A stretch of DNA of 64,000 bases from Symsagittifera roscoffensis. Lineage: Eukaryota; Xenacoelomorpha; Acoela; Convolutidae. The notes beneath the pieces were generated by a model, which did no database searches, was not told where the DNA came from, and was given only the letters and a program-made list of their open reading frames with translations. A program made the position numbers and the translations under genes. The first letter of the stretch is position 1; every line of letters begins with the position of its first letter. Shown here in pieces: positions 41,801-52,342 of this stretch. The DNA lies in the NCBI RefSeq assembly GCF_963678635.1, contig NC_087064.1:30285740-30349739 (forward strand), given 5' to 3'.

Positions 41801-42512
41801 GCCTGAACCCCTTCAATTTGTGTACACAATGGTCACGACGATAGCAGAGGGGATATTTAACGTGATAATTCCTGCCCCAAACAGAGTGGTGGACCCGGAC
41901 AATTACTATCCGTCCCGATCTGAGCTTCCCGCCGTTTGGGCTGACATCTCGAATGCCATACAGGGGCTCAGAGATTGTAGCACAACTAGGTTGGTGCTAG
42001 ATGAAGTTCTGGGGTTGGAGCTGTCCAACTTCGCAAGATTATTGAAGCTAAGACCAGGGGTAGGTGACGATCATCTATTAGTACAACAGGTGGCTGATGA
42101 TCTCTGGTTCAGACAGATGGATCAGGCAGAGAATGAGCAGGGAAGGATGATCAGAAAGAACATGACGTCAGCAGAGGAGGACCTCATGGCAATGGCTTTG
42201 CGTACGAAGCCACACAATAATATATGGTTGTACCTGTCACCGAGGCTGTGCACCTTGGGTGAGGACGCGTTTGAGCATGCGCCGGCAATAATTAAAGAGA
42301 TACATGCGTATCTGAAGAATCTACTTAATGCCCGGGAGTTGGCTGGAGGCAAGATGTTGAAACTGATGCAAGACGTAAACACGATGTCGCTGGATAAGTT
42401 CCAAGCTGACGTGCTGGCCACGAACGATCAGATGCTATCTTGGGTGGAATGGGAGTGGGATGGACGCCATCTTTCCTATCGACGTGCTATCCGAGGGCAT
42501 CTAGGAACCTGA
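38832..42512 (+). CDS. Element B ORF2, SGNH/GDSL hydrolase part
   Basis: The ATG at 38832 is preferred over 38745 because similarity to A's protein begins there. Layout: helical N-terminus, probable coiled coil (about 150-230), linker, SGNH domain with LIIGDSLVR (Ser404), SFGGAS, LGTND (Asn453) and DGVHF (Asp547, His550), a low-complexity linker, and a C-terminal domain containing VVAGSNDHL, which looks like a second, decayed SGNH block. Unlike element A there is no stop after this domain; the frame continues into the unknown protein (LVLDEVLGLELSNF) until a 1-nt frameshift near 42440-42470. This shows the two A proteins were one. Confidence 0.88.
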   Translation: MGDTNELMEFLSASLGATLDEIYQRLIDCDFTREDPGLAMFVVALLNALGREGRGNRPTEVVLMLAFGESGTAERGRNRLMRWRRGEMSGHDLAREPGLGEQRDHRLGEMPLPVQPAQPLIGAKRQRDGPGPSHSVDSPTAAPPLKRVRVSEIEIQTSETIETLEKKERDQSELCAKLQEYRAIARERDEWKKKFEDLQVAYKEDEIKHLKELYMAKVSQVSPEILASMRSSEGSNDTRPRTTAQELCASRGPEVLDLCASRGPEAPQQTRPSASSQRFTIPDPSDTYLAPQFQESFNQVARAAMDEINRGTERTLARIVPSQRRDHSSNSSERATRTIACSAPGGVFEKSRVVDIRKNLMARHQFTQVPAEHPRACLNDMSWNPATNDQVIPPGSRHLIIGDSLVRDLNEIFVYGHTTILSFGGASVAQVIKMMEFQSEDHLDTLIIMLGTNDVSRAPVTPENKWEPLLVCLLNELKEKYRPKLVILCTIPPNPLVGTIAADFMNGNVTRWNEMTRSLVRNNPGELRLLDLENMLRMTDHIALTKDGVHFNTQRGRHWINDVFQTQLREAEQESRATGSLARTNSTGGSRIRATVPESLANRLGPLATETVGAATVAPSSNVRDRLGTAPPPRPQSIGSRLGRSVEQNNRNNSQTASRRNDSPATTNPASTAGPSTSTVPAEGIESGSRLLWNRSDPSHWGQYKTDMSTKLNMNTLTCREDAMRMTGGESPTVSRLYRIPGVDWLLAEQEKFSSSTSLRHVDLDGLPHDNTFGPLNTRSLTDVRDRTRERTPPVRKGKFQTENKPNNKHHKMYRQFAKPPGQTPGEYSRDYPRTTTVVGDDKRYGNLKAPIGDGLFAAYDPLDMKAAKYLVVAGSDYLYTPRSLFWPDVIFLTAPKLDWGQAIGMMISVRRVVSMEPQVIVVAGSNDHLQSRGLLSRLTDGSIPSNEVKGEAIMTLLSAMAEVEAAARQRFTMNVVKVIFVLSPGYAALPEPLQFVYTMVTTIAEGIFNVIIPAPNRVVDPDNYYPSRSELPAVWADISNAIQGLRDCSTTRLVLDEVLGLELSNFARLLKLRPGVGDDHLLVQQVADDLWFRQMDQAENEQGRMIRKNMTSAEEDLMAMALRTKPHNNIWLYLSPRLCTLGEDAFEHAPAIIKEIHAYLKNLLNARELAGGKMLKLMQDVNTMSLDKFQADVLATNDQMLSWVEWEWDGRHLSYRRAIRGHLGT

Positions 42513-44896
42513 TCGCGAGTTTCGTCAAAGACATCAGGAAGTTGTCGATTGGCCTGGTGCTAGCCTTATACGTGACATTTGGTCATGAAAACTTTGTGAA
42601 AGGACCGGCAAACCTCTTTACCCAAGCATTGGCCGATTTGAGATTGGATGGACTCCTGACTCTGATTGCCATGACCTATGGTCGACTGGGAGACTTGCTT
42701 GTGCTATTGCGTTACCCTGAACAACTACAGGGACCCAGTCGTGAGTTCAATGCACAGTTGGAAACTGCCTCGCTCAAGAAGATGAAAGACTGGAGGACTC
42801 TCCTACTTCAATACCTCTTGCAACAAAACAGAAGCGTCACAGGAGAGGACAAAGTGGCGACGAACGCAAGCGAATGTAAGCAGTATTGTGGCATGCCCTT
42901 ACTAACAGACTTAGCTGTCATGATGCGGATTGATCCGTTGGCTCTGGTCCACGGACTGAGGGAATTCGTCACAGTGGTGTATGGACCGGTGATGTCCTTT
43001 GCGTTCCCGGATGTGCAAGTTAAAGCGTACAGGAATTCAGTGTTGTACGTCAACCTGGTCTCAGTAGTGGATTGTTCCGTGCTGAATTGGGTAGAGCAGA
43101 GTGAACTGAAAAAGCTGGCTAGCGATGATAGGCTATTCGGAAGAATAGCAGAGCCAGGTTGGGTGTTGATGGACTTCAACAACCACTTCAAATGCCGAAT
43201 GGGCCGTGAGGATCTTTCCCACATCCAGTTTAACCCAAAACTCTGGAATTTGAGACCAGTGGTGAAAGATACAGGAGAGGCTGTGGTAGTACCTCAATTG
43301 CCGGGAGCCTATGCCCATGCGAAAGAGAATCAACAAACATGGCTTCCTGGGTCCAGGCCGCTGCCGGACCAATGCCATCGATATCCACCGATAAGGAGGA
43401 TGTTGTTGGGAGTCACATCTCCCATCACTGCCCCTCGTATTGGAGCAGCTCGTGACGCAGAGAAGAGAATGCTGAAGTGGAGTGGAGGGATGGAGCCGCG
43501 CTTCATCAGCTGGAACGTTGCTGCCGCGCATACGTTCGACTTCTCATTTCCCGATGCCTGGAGCAGGAAAAAGATCAAAGCACTACCCTCCAGGAGACCA
43601 GAGGTCTCGGCTGAAACGTGGAACGAAGTATATTCTTCCGCGGATGACTTATCGAGACTGAAATGGTCAGGAGAAGCGAAAGTGGTGATGCTGGAGGTGG
43701 CAAGGGAGAGCAGAGGAGGCTCATATATAACGATAGAGGACCTGGCCCCACATGGCGAGGAGTTGGTAGAGTTCCTGGTCGATGATGAATTGTTTTATCA
43801 TGCAGGAGACATGGCCGTACCGGCTCGGCCGGATTCGGGCACAGACGCGCGACAAGGACCCTCGGGACCTAGGCCGAAACCTGATGCGGACGACGATGAA
43901 TTGATGGATCAGGACGATAACGATGACGGGACCGGAAGTAAGACGGAGAAACCGGGAGAGACCGATCTAGGAGCGTTGGAAAGGGACTTGCTAGAATACC
44001 GGTTCAGTGAAGACGACGATGGGGAAGTCGATGGGAGTTTATTGCTAATGGCACCATCGTCCTTCATGTCTCCTACAAAGGAGGCGTCGGCCGATCTATC
44101 TCCGATAGACCCAATAAGCCAGGCTAGAGAGTGCCGAAGCAGGGATCCGCAGAAACTGCTTTATGAATCACCAAGGAGGAGGAAAATCGAAGAGTCAATG
44201 AAGATATCGTTCCTCAGCACATTACCAGAAGAAGAATGGGAAAGATATCAAATGGAGTTGGAAGGCAAGACAGGAGCAATCTGGAGCCGAGTAAACTTCA
44301 TGGAGAAATCTTGGGACGTGATAAGGCGATATGGGACGCAGTCCATAATGAAGGTGGGATTGAACCAACCCATCATGCGTGAGGTCCTGGAAAAAATAGT
44401 GAGCTCCATGGAGTCGGATGTTCTGACCGAGTCAGTAACAGAAGACAGTGCCGATGATCAGCATGTTGCAAAGAAATTACATGTCAGACGAGCCAGGAAA
44501 GGGCTGAAGCGACTAAAAGGGAAGACAGGAAGTCGAGCCATGAACCCGAGAGTGGTGAAGTCAAGAGCCAACGCAGTGGTGACCTCTTTAACGAGCGGAG
44601 GTCGTTCAGGCGAGAGCGGGCAGGGAGATAGTACAACACTGACAGGGGGAGAAAAAGAGAATCTGATACCCCCTATGCTCTTGGCAGGTCTGACCGTAAC
44701 CGCCACTAGATCGAAGAAGACGGCGCGAACCCTGGCAGACACTAAGTTAGAAATGGAAGTCATCAGTCAATGTGGATCTGGAGGACTTGAAGATTATAGG
44801 CCCTCGCGGATCAACATGGCCAAGTTGAAACTGGAAGGACAACTCGACGTGGTCGAGTACAGTCGAATAACTGTGCCGGAATCGGTCCACATGTGA
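42440..44896 (+). pseudogene. Element B ORF2, unknown protein, middle part
   Basis: This is the +1-frame continuation of the previous entry. It corresponds to about residues 155-1070 of A's 1934-residue protein and includes the conserved FVKGPA, LRLDGLLTLIA, YGPVMSFAFPDV, FNPKLWNLRP and RRMLLG blocks, the acidic linker, and a YESPRRRKIEESMKISFLSTLPEEEW segment. It ends at a TGA (44894-44896) where A has a sense codon. The next frame resumes immediately after in the same phase. Confidence 0.85.
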
Positions 44897-44914
44897 GATC
44901 CGGCAGGGGGTTAT

Positions 44915-47686
44915 GTGGAGATGTTGAAAGCGAGGAACTCCGCGAGAGGGCACCTGATGGCTTGGAGCGAGAAGAGAGCCATGCAAGAATATTTGAAGGG
45001 GCTTACGGAGAACTCTAACTTCAATCGAAAAGAGTATGGCACAGTAATGTCATCAGAAGCGAACGAAATTGGATTGGAAAAACTGCTAGAGATTTCTTGG
45101 AGGGCGGCCCTCCAGAAATACTTCGATGAGACGATGAATGCATCTGCGACTGTGGCAGCATACCTGGCTCATCCTTGCGTGAGAACTGATCTGCAAGTAC
45201 GACTGGCTTGGTGCTTGATGGGTATCAAAAAGGCGGAGTATGAAGCCAGTAATGACTCGAAATCACGAGAACAGGAGCTAGAGTTAATGGAAGCTCTACG
45301 AGCATTGATTTCGAAAGACGATTCAGCGATAGCATGGGCTAAGCGTAAGGATGCCCTTTGCTTTGTCAGGTTCGTGGTGGATCGCATCCCCACTCCTGTG
45401 TTGGGAGAATGTATAAAGATCATTCGGCAAAAGGGAGTTGATTGCGAAAGGAACTTCCTTAGGGCGCTCCTAGAGCTATATCAGGACATGCCATTGACCG
45501 TGCCAAGCAAGGAGTCGAATGATATGGAAAGCTATCGCAAGTTGGAAGAGGTGAGAAGATACTCCAACAAAGAATTGAGAGTGAGCAGAGACTTGATTGA
45601 AGCGGCCAGAGGACAAAAGGAGTTTGCAACACTAGGGAAACTGAAGTCGTTCCAATACGTGTCTGGCATACCGGGGATGGCGTATAATCCCTTCGTGAAC
45701 GAAGAAGCCAGGGAAGCATACTTCGACTACGAGCAAGTCACAGTGCTCAACTTCTGGGTTGAACGGATTAAGGAAATTGGAATGTTGATGGTGGAACAAC
45801 CCAAGCTTGGAATTATTTTGGAAGAACGAGTAGTCGAGCCCTCGATTCCCGAGCTAAAAGGGCAAGTGAGTTTTGATTGTGGTTCTTGGGACGGTCCCTT
45901 GAAAACCAGTCTAGTAGTGATGTGGGAACTCATGAAACCTTCCTGGTGTCCCCATCCTAACGCAGGCTTAATCTGGGACATGACAGCGGATGTCATGTTA
46001 GAACGGGATGATGATGCGAGTTTACATGATCTGGCCATGATACATCACCTGCTGGCCATGAGATTGACGAAGAAGAAGAGCAACCCGTCCACGGAGCTGT
46101 CCGAGGAAGGTACATCGAGTAATTGGTTGAAGCAAGGCACATGCTTGGCTCAACACAGTGGGATGGAAGGACATGTTTGTAACCTAGGACACTGCCTGAT
46201 TACGCTAAGCGAGCAGCATCGACAACTGGCACGATTGCACGGAAGATTGAGCATGTCAGATAAGAGTGCCATGGAGTTGGTCGCAGACTGCCATGGGGTG
46301 ACGGACGTAAACCTGATCACAGCCTTGGGATTTTGCAGCATGACGAGTTCGATAGAATCGCTCGAGCGCTTGGAGCGTGCCCATGAGCTAGTGACGTCCC
46401 TCAGCGTGGAAATATTCCCTGGAGCATTACAGACGGAGCAAAAGATTGGAGGCTGGCGAGAAGCCCTAGAGAATGAAATGAATCTGAAGGATAGTGAAGC
46501 CTATCACAGACCTACTGGTTCAAAATATATGGTGGGTTCAAGCTCAGCGCCGTATTGTAATAGCAAGTATCCTACGCACATGGTGGTGATGGATGCGAGG
46601 ACGCAACAAGTGTTGGTTGACCAACTTTTCTCTGTGCCAAAGTGCGTGAGGTTGGCCAGAATGTCAGAGAGGTCATATGACTTGTTGGCAAAGATCTTTC
46701 GGGCAGTCCCGAAGAGATCCGAAGGCGAGTTGCAAGACGTTGTGGGTGAAGAGTTCATGAGACTGAACGAAGGCAACGTGAGTGAGTTCCAGAAACAGAA
46801 AGCGAGTGGAGCGTTACCCACTGAATTCCCCACCATAGAAGAGAAAGACGATTTACATAGAATCCTGATGGAAGTGGAACCGTTGCTGGGAGCCTCAGGG
46901 TATCGGACCCGAAGGAACATAGTGAGAACCCATGGGGAGTATCCTTGCCACTGCTTGGCGCAGACGTTGTGGTACCCTAAACGCGGGAATCTGATCCTAG
47001 TCTGGGACGTGGAGGAGTTGTACTCCACGGGGTTGCCCGATCAGAATCAACAAGTATCAATCGTGGTGGTTAGCGCCATGCTAGCAGTGAGATGGTTGGA
47101 GGCTAACGCGGACACAAGTGAGCAGGAGACGGCCGTGCCGACTCCTGAACAGTTGAGCAACGTTAAAATGAGTCGTGAATTGGATCTTTTCAGAACCACC
47201 TGCAAGGTTCTGAGAATACCTAAAGCCATTGAAAGAATCTGGTCAAGGCAAAGATTGATGCCTTGGTTGCGTGCAGTGATGACGTCTTGGATGTATGAAC
47301 GCGCGAAGCGTCACATGTCAAGGAACACGGAAGCCTATCAATCTTTCCAGCTAGATATAGGACCAGGAGCCTATAAACGAGCATTCTTGACGCACAGAAA
47401 CGCGGTCACCACAGCGGTGAAGCGGGTAGCTGGAACGCCTTGTGTTACTGAAGATGAGAAGAAAGAGGTCTTAAGAGCTGACCTAGAACGAAACGTGAGC
47501 CTATGTCTTCACAACAGCTTTTGCAGGAACCGGGAGCAGAAGGCGACTGTGGACTTGCTACCTTGTTGCAAACCGAGGCTGTTGGAACAGGAGGGTTGGG
47601 GCACGGCCCGCAACTCTCTGGACATGTTAGAGAAAGTCCTGGAAGACAGTGACGCTGAACATCAGGATGGAGAATTGATGGAGTGA
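44915..47686 (+). pseudogene. Element B ORF2, unknown protein, C-terminal part
   Basis: This 923-residue frame is in phase with the preceding one; only the TGA separates them. It matches the last 850-900 residues of A's protein. Conserved blocks are MAYNPF, FDYEQ, a Cys/His cluster (GMEGHVC, then C and QH), VADCHGVTDVNL, FSVPKCVRLARMSE, PCHCLAQTLWYPKR, LDIGPGAYKRA and CLHNSFCRNRE. Conservation across a divergent pair points to selection on the protein in the past. I recognise no enzyme family, transmembrane segment or signal peptide. Confidence 0.85.
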
Positions 47687-48435
47687 AGATGACCAAAGAA
47701 GAGAAGAGAAGGAGAGAAAAACTTGATTGTATTTGTGTGCTAAAACTTAAACCAATCAACCAAGTTTTGATTATTGAACTTGTTAAACTTTTTGTTTTGA
47801 TCTAGTTTGGTCAGACCAAACTTTGAAAATGTTGCAATTGTTAAAATTGTTGAAATTGTTGATTTTAGTTACTACTATCTATGTATGTATATAAGGAACA
47901 TAGGTGAGTATATTTACCTATTTATTCACGACTGAAGTTTTTAACCTGTGTAAGACACAAATTCACTGTGTGGCGACATGGTAAGTTTGAGTAAATTCGC
48001 TCGAGAAGGGTGGGTAACTCAATAACTTTCCTAGCCACAGAGTTTCTTAGTTTTAATATTGAAAGGACCGCATAAATGACTAATTATACTTGGTGAGTGA
48101 AGTTAAGTTAATTTTAACGGGTGCGTGGCCGTGCCACGTCCCACTTTTTAATCACAAAGAGCGAAAAGAAGTTTTATAACAAGACGACGTAAGTAGTCAG
48201 AAAAGAAATTTTATCTAGGACACTCCTCATGGTGCAAATTGTGTGAAAATGTTGAAAGGCAGTGAGATGTAGTACGATGCCATTTGTGAACACGTAGTGA
48301 GTTGAAGTGGAGTAGATAAATTTCATTTTCTTATGCAATTTGTAAGATTGGTTACTGAAAACTGGATAACTACTTGACGATAACCCGGTGTTATGCGATC
48401 AATAGGGACATTGATGGAGACTTGTCCGGGGAGTA
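47687..48435 (+). other. 3' UTR of element B
   Basis: I see no gene. It contains a 9-bp inverted repeat (47804-47812 with 47814-47822), the 26-nt block shared with element A (48035-48060) and a hairpin CGTGGC (48124-48129), loop CGT, GCCACG (48133-48138). It ends with the purine-rich tract that abuts the LTR. Confidence 0.75.
48423..48435 (+). promoter_or_regulatory. Polypurine tract next to B 3' LTR
   Basis: TGTCCGGGGAGTA lies immediately before the LTR's TGTGCC. In LTR elements a purine run here primes plus-strand DNA synthesis. This one is short, with GGGGAG as its core. Its 12-mer is repeated inside pol. Confidence 0.65.
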
Positions 48436-49320
48436 TGTGCCATTCTGCCAGATGACACAGCACAACCTTCCCGCGACAGAAAAAAGAGTGACTAAAGGCC
48501 TTATGAACAGAAAAGTGTTGCGACGGAGGGTCAGAATGTTCTAAAATTTTTATTTTTAAAATTTTGATCGGAAGAAGAACATTTCTGAGAAATAGAAAAA
48601 AGACGGCCATTTTGAATAAAAAAGACGAAAATCAGAACCACGATATAGATTGTGAAGAACAGTTGTATCAGAGACAGAAAAACACGGAGCCTCTTATCGT
48701 GGCAAAAACACACGATAAGGACCTTAGCGACAGATATTTGTGGAGACGGAGGCTTCAGTGGGGGGAAGAGAAATACCACGGAACCCTCCCGGGACACGAA
48801 ATATAGGAGATAAGAGTGTTATCTCAAGAAAATCACGGGAGCGGAGGCTTGGTCCCCCAGAGACTGTTATGTGTGAAGGGACTGGGTAAACTAACTATAA
48901 CAGCTGCTGTAATGTCCTAGATCTTAATTAAACACCGTTATTATTCAATATTTCAGAGCATGAGTAGATAGAAAAGGGAAAGGGTCAATCCATCTCCAAT
49001 GGATTTAATATAAAACTGTCACACAAAAACATAATAAAATAGGTTGTTCGAGCCGTGTTTTTAATGACAATCACGTAGTCTGAGGATCCGAGACTCAGCT
49101 ATGTGGTTGTGTTCGCATGCAAACGAAAGCTGATCAAAAGTCGTTTGACTGATGGCCTAAAAATGGTAACTTTTTACTTTGCCCTAAACAGACCAGAAAA
49201 TCAACTGGCAAGGTCGAGACGGTGAAAAACGAGTAGAATTAAGGTAACTGACGCCTGCCAGTCGTTAATAGGTACTTTTTCTACGCTCCGTCGCTGTGTG
49301 ATATTTGGGCGAATGTTACA
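48436..49320 (+). repeat. 3' LTR of element B (885 bp)
   Basis: This is the direct repeat of 24972-25855. Differences from the 5' LTR are confined to the A/T tract near 48542-48570. The candidate AATAAA lies at 49033-49038. Near-identity of the LTRs indicates a recent insertion. Confidence 0.95.
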
Positions 49321-49355
49321 CCTCGTTTTGGTATCCTTGACTTGTCTAGACTCAT
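49321..49355 (-). pseudogene. gag: Element A gag, first 11 codons
   Basis: On the minus strand an ATG at 49355-49353, with an in-frame TAG two codons upstream, opens a frame that runs to 49321. It is in register with the gag frame resuming at 24971 on the far side of element B. These codons resemble the start of B's Gag (the Lys/Arg-Ile-Pro block). This short piece, too small for an ORF scan, identifies the true gag start of A and shows that B inserted without net change of frame apart from the short duplication. Confidence 0.85.
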
Positions 49356-49802
49356 TCTCTATTTGTCACTTTTTAATGCCTATACTTAACCCGATTGCTA
49401 GAGACCTTATAGTTTTATTAACAATAATAATGACACAACACAATAATTTTCACAAGATTCTATTAAATAGTGACCACGAATCCCTGTATGTTATCAGGGT
49501 ACAGTTTGTATAAAATTTATTCACACTAACCGATTATCGGTGGTAAGATTTGAAAACTAGCACAATATGATGTTATCAGTCAATTTAAAAGATAGTGTAC
49601 TCACTACCCAATCAAGCACAGTTTATGTTGATTTAAAATCAAAAAATAAAATATATATATTTAATGTCACACTATGAATACTTCTATAAAAAAAACGTAT
49701 GTGTAATGTACTCTTAGTCGGTCGCAGTACAATAGTCGAACCTGTCTTTTAAAGAAAAAGCTTTCCCTGCTCGGTGCTGCACCAAACAGACAAAACTTTG
49801 AA

Positions 49803-49864
49803 GGCAGTAATTTTCTCAAGTGGGCGTCTATTGCACCCACCGAGTACTGTGTTACCTATCTGCC
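49803..49864 (-). ncRNA. Structured RNA element in A leader
   Basis: In the minus-strand sense it has an outer stem, GGCAG (49864-49860) with CTGCC (49807-49803), and an inner 7-bp hairpin, GTGGGTG with CGCCCAC (one G-U pair), around a 7-nt loop. The shared flanking text CTCGGTGGGTG and CCCACTTGAGAA identifies it as the homologue of the two units in B (28224-28595). Spacing between outer and inner stems is also similar. Outer arms differ in sequence from both B units but still pair. Confidence 0.65.
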
Positions 49865-50135
49865 TTCGGACTGCCCAAGCTAGACCTACTAAAATCCTCA
49901 GGGCAGTCACTTTTCCCAAAAACGTATTATGTTACAATCCACACCAATGAATCACGCTCTTTTTAATTTAGACTTAGTGTCGCGAATATCCGAGTTCGGA
50001 CCTGTTTTGTTTTGGTCTGGTTCTTATTGAAAGGCAAGTTACCAGTGCAGTCACTGATAGCTAGCCTGTGTGCTAATAACCTAATACCTCTCACTTTTTA
50101 GTCTTTCTTTCGTCTACCTAAGTCCTTTAATAAAA

Positions 50136-50470
50136 TAATACCCCTCCGGATTGGCACAAATAGGACCCTTCCGGACTGGCAGAATCTAGACCCCTCCGGA
50201 TTGGGACCCCTCTGAGTTAGTTAATATAAGACCCCTCCGGATTTGGACCCCTCCGAATTAGCAACTATAAGACCCCTCCGGATTCGGAACCCTCCTAACT
50301 TGAAAAAAAAAATTTGACCCCTCCGGATTGGGAACCCTCCGGTTTTGTAAAAGTAGCTTTTCGGAGATTTCTTACTTTCAACCTATACCCCTCCGGATAC
50401 GTTCTCCGATGCAATTTTGCTCTTTCAATTAACTAGGAAGGGTATGCACTACTTTCCTAGACCCTTCCGG
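50136..50470 (-). repeat. CCCCTCCGG repeat cluster in A leader
   Basis: About ten copies of (A)CCC(C/T)TCCGGATT-like text lie on the plus strand, so the element's own sense strand reads as GGAGGGG. Element B's cluster reads CCCTCC in its sense strand, so the two leaders carry related clusters of opposite strand bias. Confidence 0.55.
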
Positions 50471-52342
50471 ATTGAAGTTAAGCCTCTTATTTGACAATTC
50501 ACACTAACGGTGAAGGGTCTTATCGCTCGCCTAACTTCGGCTCACTTAAGCTTTTGCTGTGCCTTTAGCCTCCCCTTTTCGTCTAGAACAGCCTAAAGTT
50601 ACTTTATTCAACCGCTATTACCTCTTGTTAGGGGTATAAGGGCTTTTCTAAAAAATTTTTGTAAAACGTGAAGGGTGTACCCTTCCAAATTGAGGAATTT
50701 GCTAAAAACAATCTCAAAAATTTTCACGCTTACTTCTCCGAAAAAATTTTGTCCCTATCAGTAAGCTCAGCTAATTTCTGATCTATTGGTACTAAGATCA
50801 ACTCGATATGCCCAATAGTTCCAAAGTTATTAACCAAAACGTCTTTTTTCTAAACTCAAAAAATTTTTCTCTCTTATAGGTTTCGCCTAACTTTTTCCGC
50901 AAATCAGGTCCTTTCGACCTAAAAATTATTGATCCGAGCTCAAAAGGCCTATACTCTTCTAGTTCAATGCAAAAGACCCGATCTAAAACGCTTTAGTTGA
51001 AAAAATTTGCAAAAAACTATGCTACCTGTACCCCTCCGGATTGATGAATCCACCAAATCAAACACGTTAAGTTCGATTTCTCTGCAACCGGGAAGGCTTT
51101 CGGGTAGCGGGTTTTAAAACTTGTAGATTCACTAGTGGACGTTGTCCGAACAACTATTTTTATTGTTCTAACTCAAAAATTTCAAAAAAATTTCTGAATT
51201 TTTAGTGTTTCGGTTTCTCAAAAATCACGAAAATTCGGTTTTTTGGTTCCAAAATAGTTCCAACCACTTCCGAACTAAACTTAACCGGTTCTATCTATTA
51301 TGGTAGTGCAATTACGATGTAACACACTACTTTAGCGCTTTTTTTAGTTTCAAAAATTATCGATATCTCAAAAATCGCGACTTAAGGGGGGATCAAAATA
51401 TCGCTATTTTGACCCTAAAAACCGGTCTGTTTTCGTTGTTTTTGACTGAAAAACGATGTAAGACTATTAATATAGGCTATATAATTAATAATATTAGTAA
51501 TACTATACCCCTCCGGGTTTGTCTAATATCCGAATTAAGGTGCTTAACTCGGATATTCGCAGTTCGGTGAAGGGTCACTACAGTGCAGCACTGTCGAGCC
51601 CCCCACAGATTACTATCTTAATTTCTGTACCAAAAGGGATACAAAACTTGCTAACGATACCCAACAGTCGATTGTTGTTGTCGTTGAGCCCCTTCTTGTT
51701 GCTCCTTGTACTGCTTGCCGGATCAGTCTTCTCCCAAGACCCCTCCGAATTGAGCGCAAATCAGCTGACCCTTCCGGATTGGGCGCAATTTATCATTAAC
51801 GTGCTTAAATGCTCAAATAACCCTACAGTACAAGCCTCAAAAACGGGCTATAAAAATGATCGTAACAATCTTGACTGATATAAATGCCTGTAACAACAAT
51901 ATATGTATCAACAACAAACGGGAGGGTCGGATCACATCTTGTCTGGGGGATGATTTCTATTGATTTTTGACTTTTTTTTTTACTGTTTTTGGTTTTTTCG
52001 GTTATTTTTTATGTTTTTTGTTTTTCTTGGGTACTATACTACTTTTTGTTTGGTTTTGCTTATATCTTTAAGTGTTTTTGGTCACAAACCACTCAGGGGA
52101 TGAGGGGTTCATGATTCCCCCCACCCTTCCTGGTTCGTGAATTTTCGGTCTTAACTAGGTTAAAAAACTATTCACGGTAATCCGGAAGGCTTCCGCGTTC
52201 CGAACTACCCTTCCGCCCCGGCTGTTTAGGCCTATGAAGGGCGTTAATGTGAGCATCCGCTCGGCGCGGAGTGCTCGTTAACGGTTCCGCCGGTCATGAT
52301 GTTATGAAAGAATAACACCCAGGAGCGCCATAAAAACATACA

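Larger units (their letters stand above)
24972..49320 (+). mobile_element. Element B: 24.3-kb giant Ty3/gypsy-like LTR retrotransposon
   Basis: The element is bounded by direct LTRs starting TGT and ending ACA. Its order is 5' LTR, 3.1-kb leader, gag-PR-RT-RNaseH-IN-macrodomain (28989-38389), intercistronic region, SGNH plus unknown ORF2 (38832-47686), 3' UTR, purine-rich tract and 3' LTR. It sits in the gag gene of element A in opposite orientation. Four coding lesions are visible: frameshifts near 35400-35425, 37720-37745 and 42440-42470, and a TGA at 44894-44896. Most autonomous Ty3-like elements are 5-12 kb; this is comparable to the giant Ogre (plant) or Burro (planarian) elements in size, though not evidently in cargo. 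Confidence 0.95.
49356..52342 (-). other. Leader (5' UTR) of element A
   Basis: This is a 3-kb non-coding leader, read leftwards from the LTR at 52343. It contains the post-LTR conserved block (52316-52337), stem-loop units related to those of B (for example 52122-52193), a dense CCCCTCCGG cluster (50136-50470) and a single copy of the structured element (49803-49864). A 119-codon frame at 51519-51878 on the plus strand has no counterpart in B and is not taken as a gene. Confidence 0.8.

Noticed and set aside
37739-47686. An envelope gene in the region after pol
   Set aside because: I looked for a signal peptide, furin-like site and membrane anchor in the post-pol proteins and saw none; the content is a macrodomain, an SGNH domain and an unknown soluble-looking protein.
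51519-51878. 119-codon frame with a hydrophobic stretch in A's leader
   Set aside because: It is on the opposite strand to the element, begins within a foldback unit and has no match in B.
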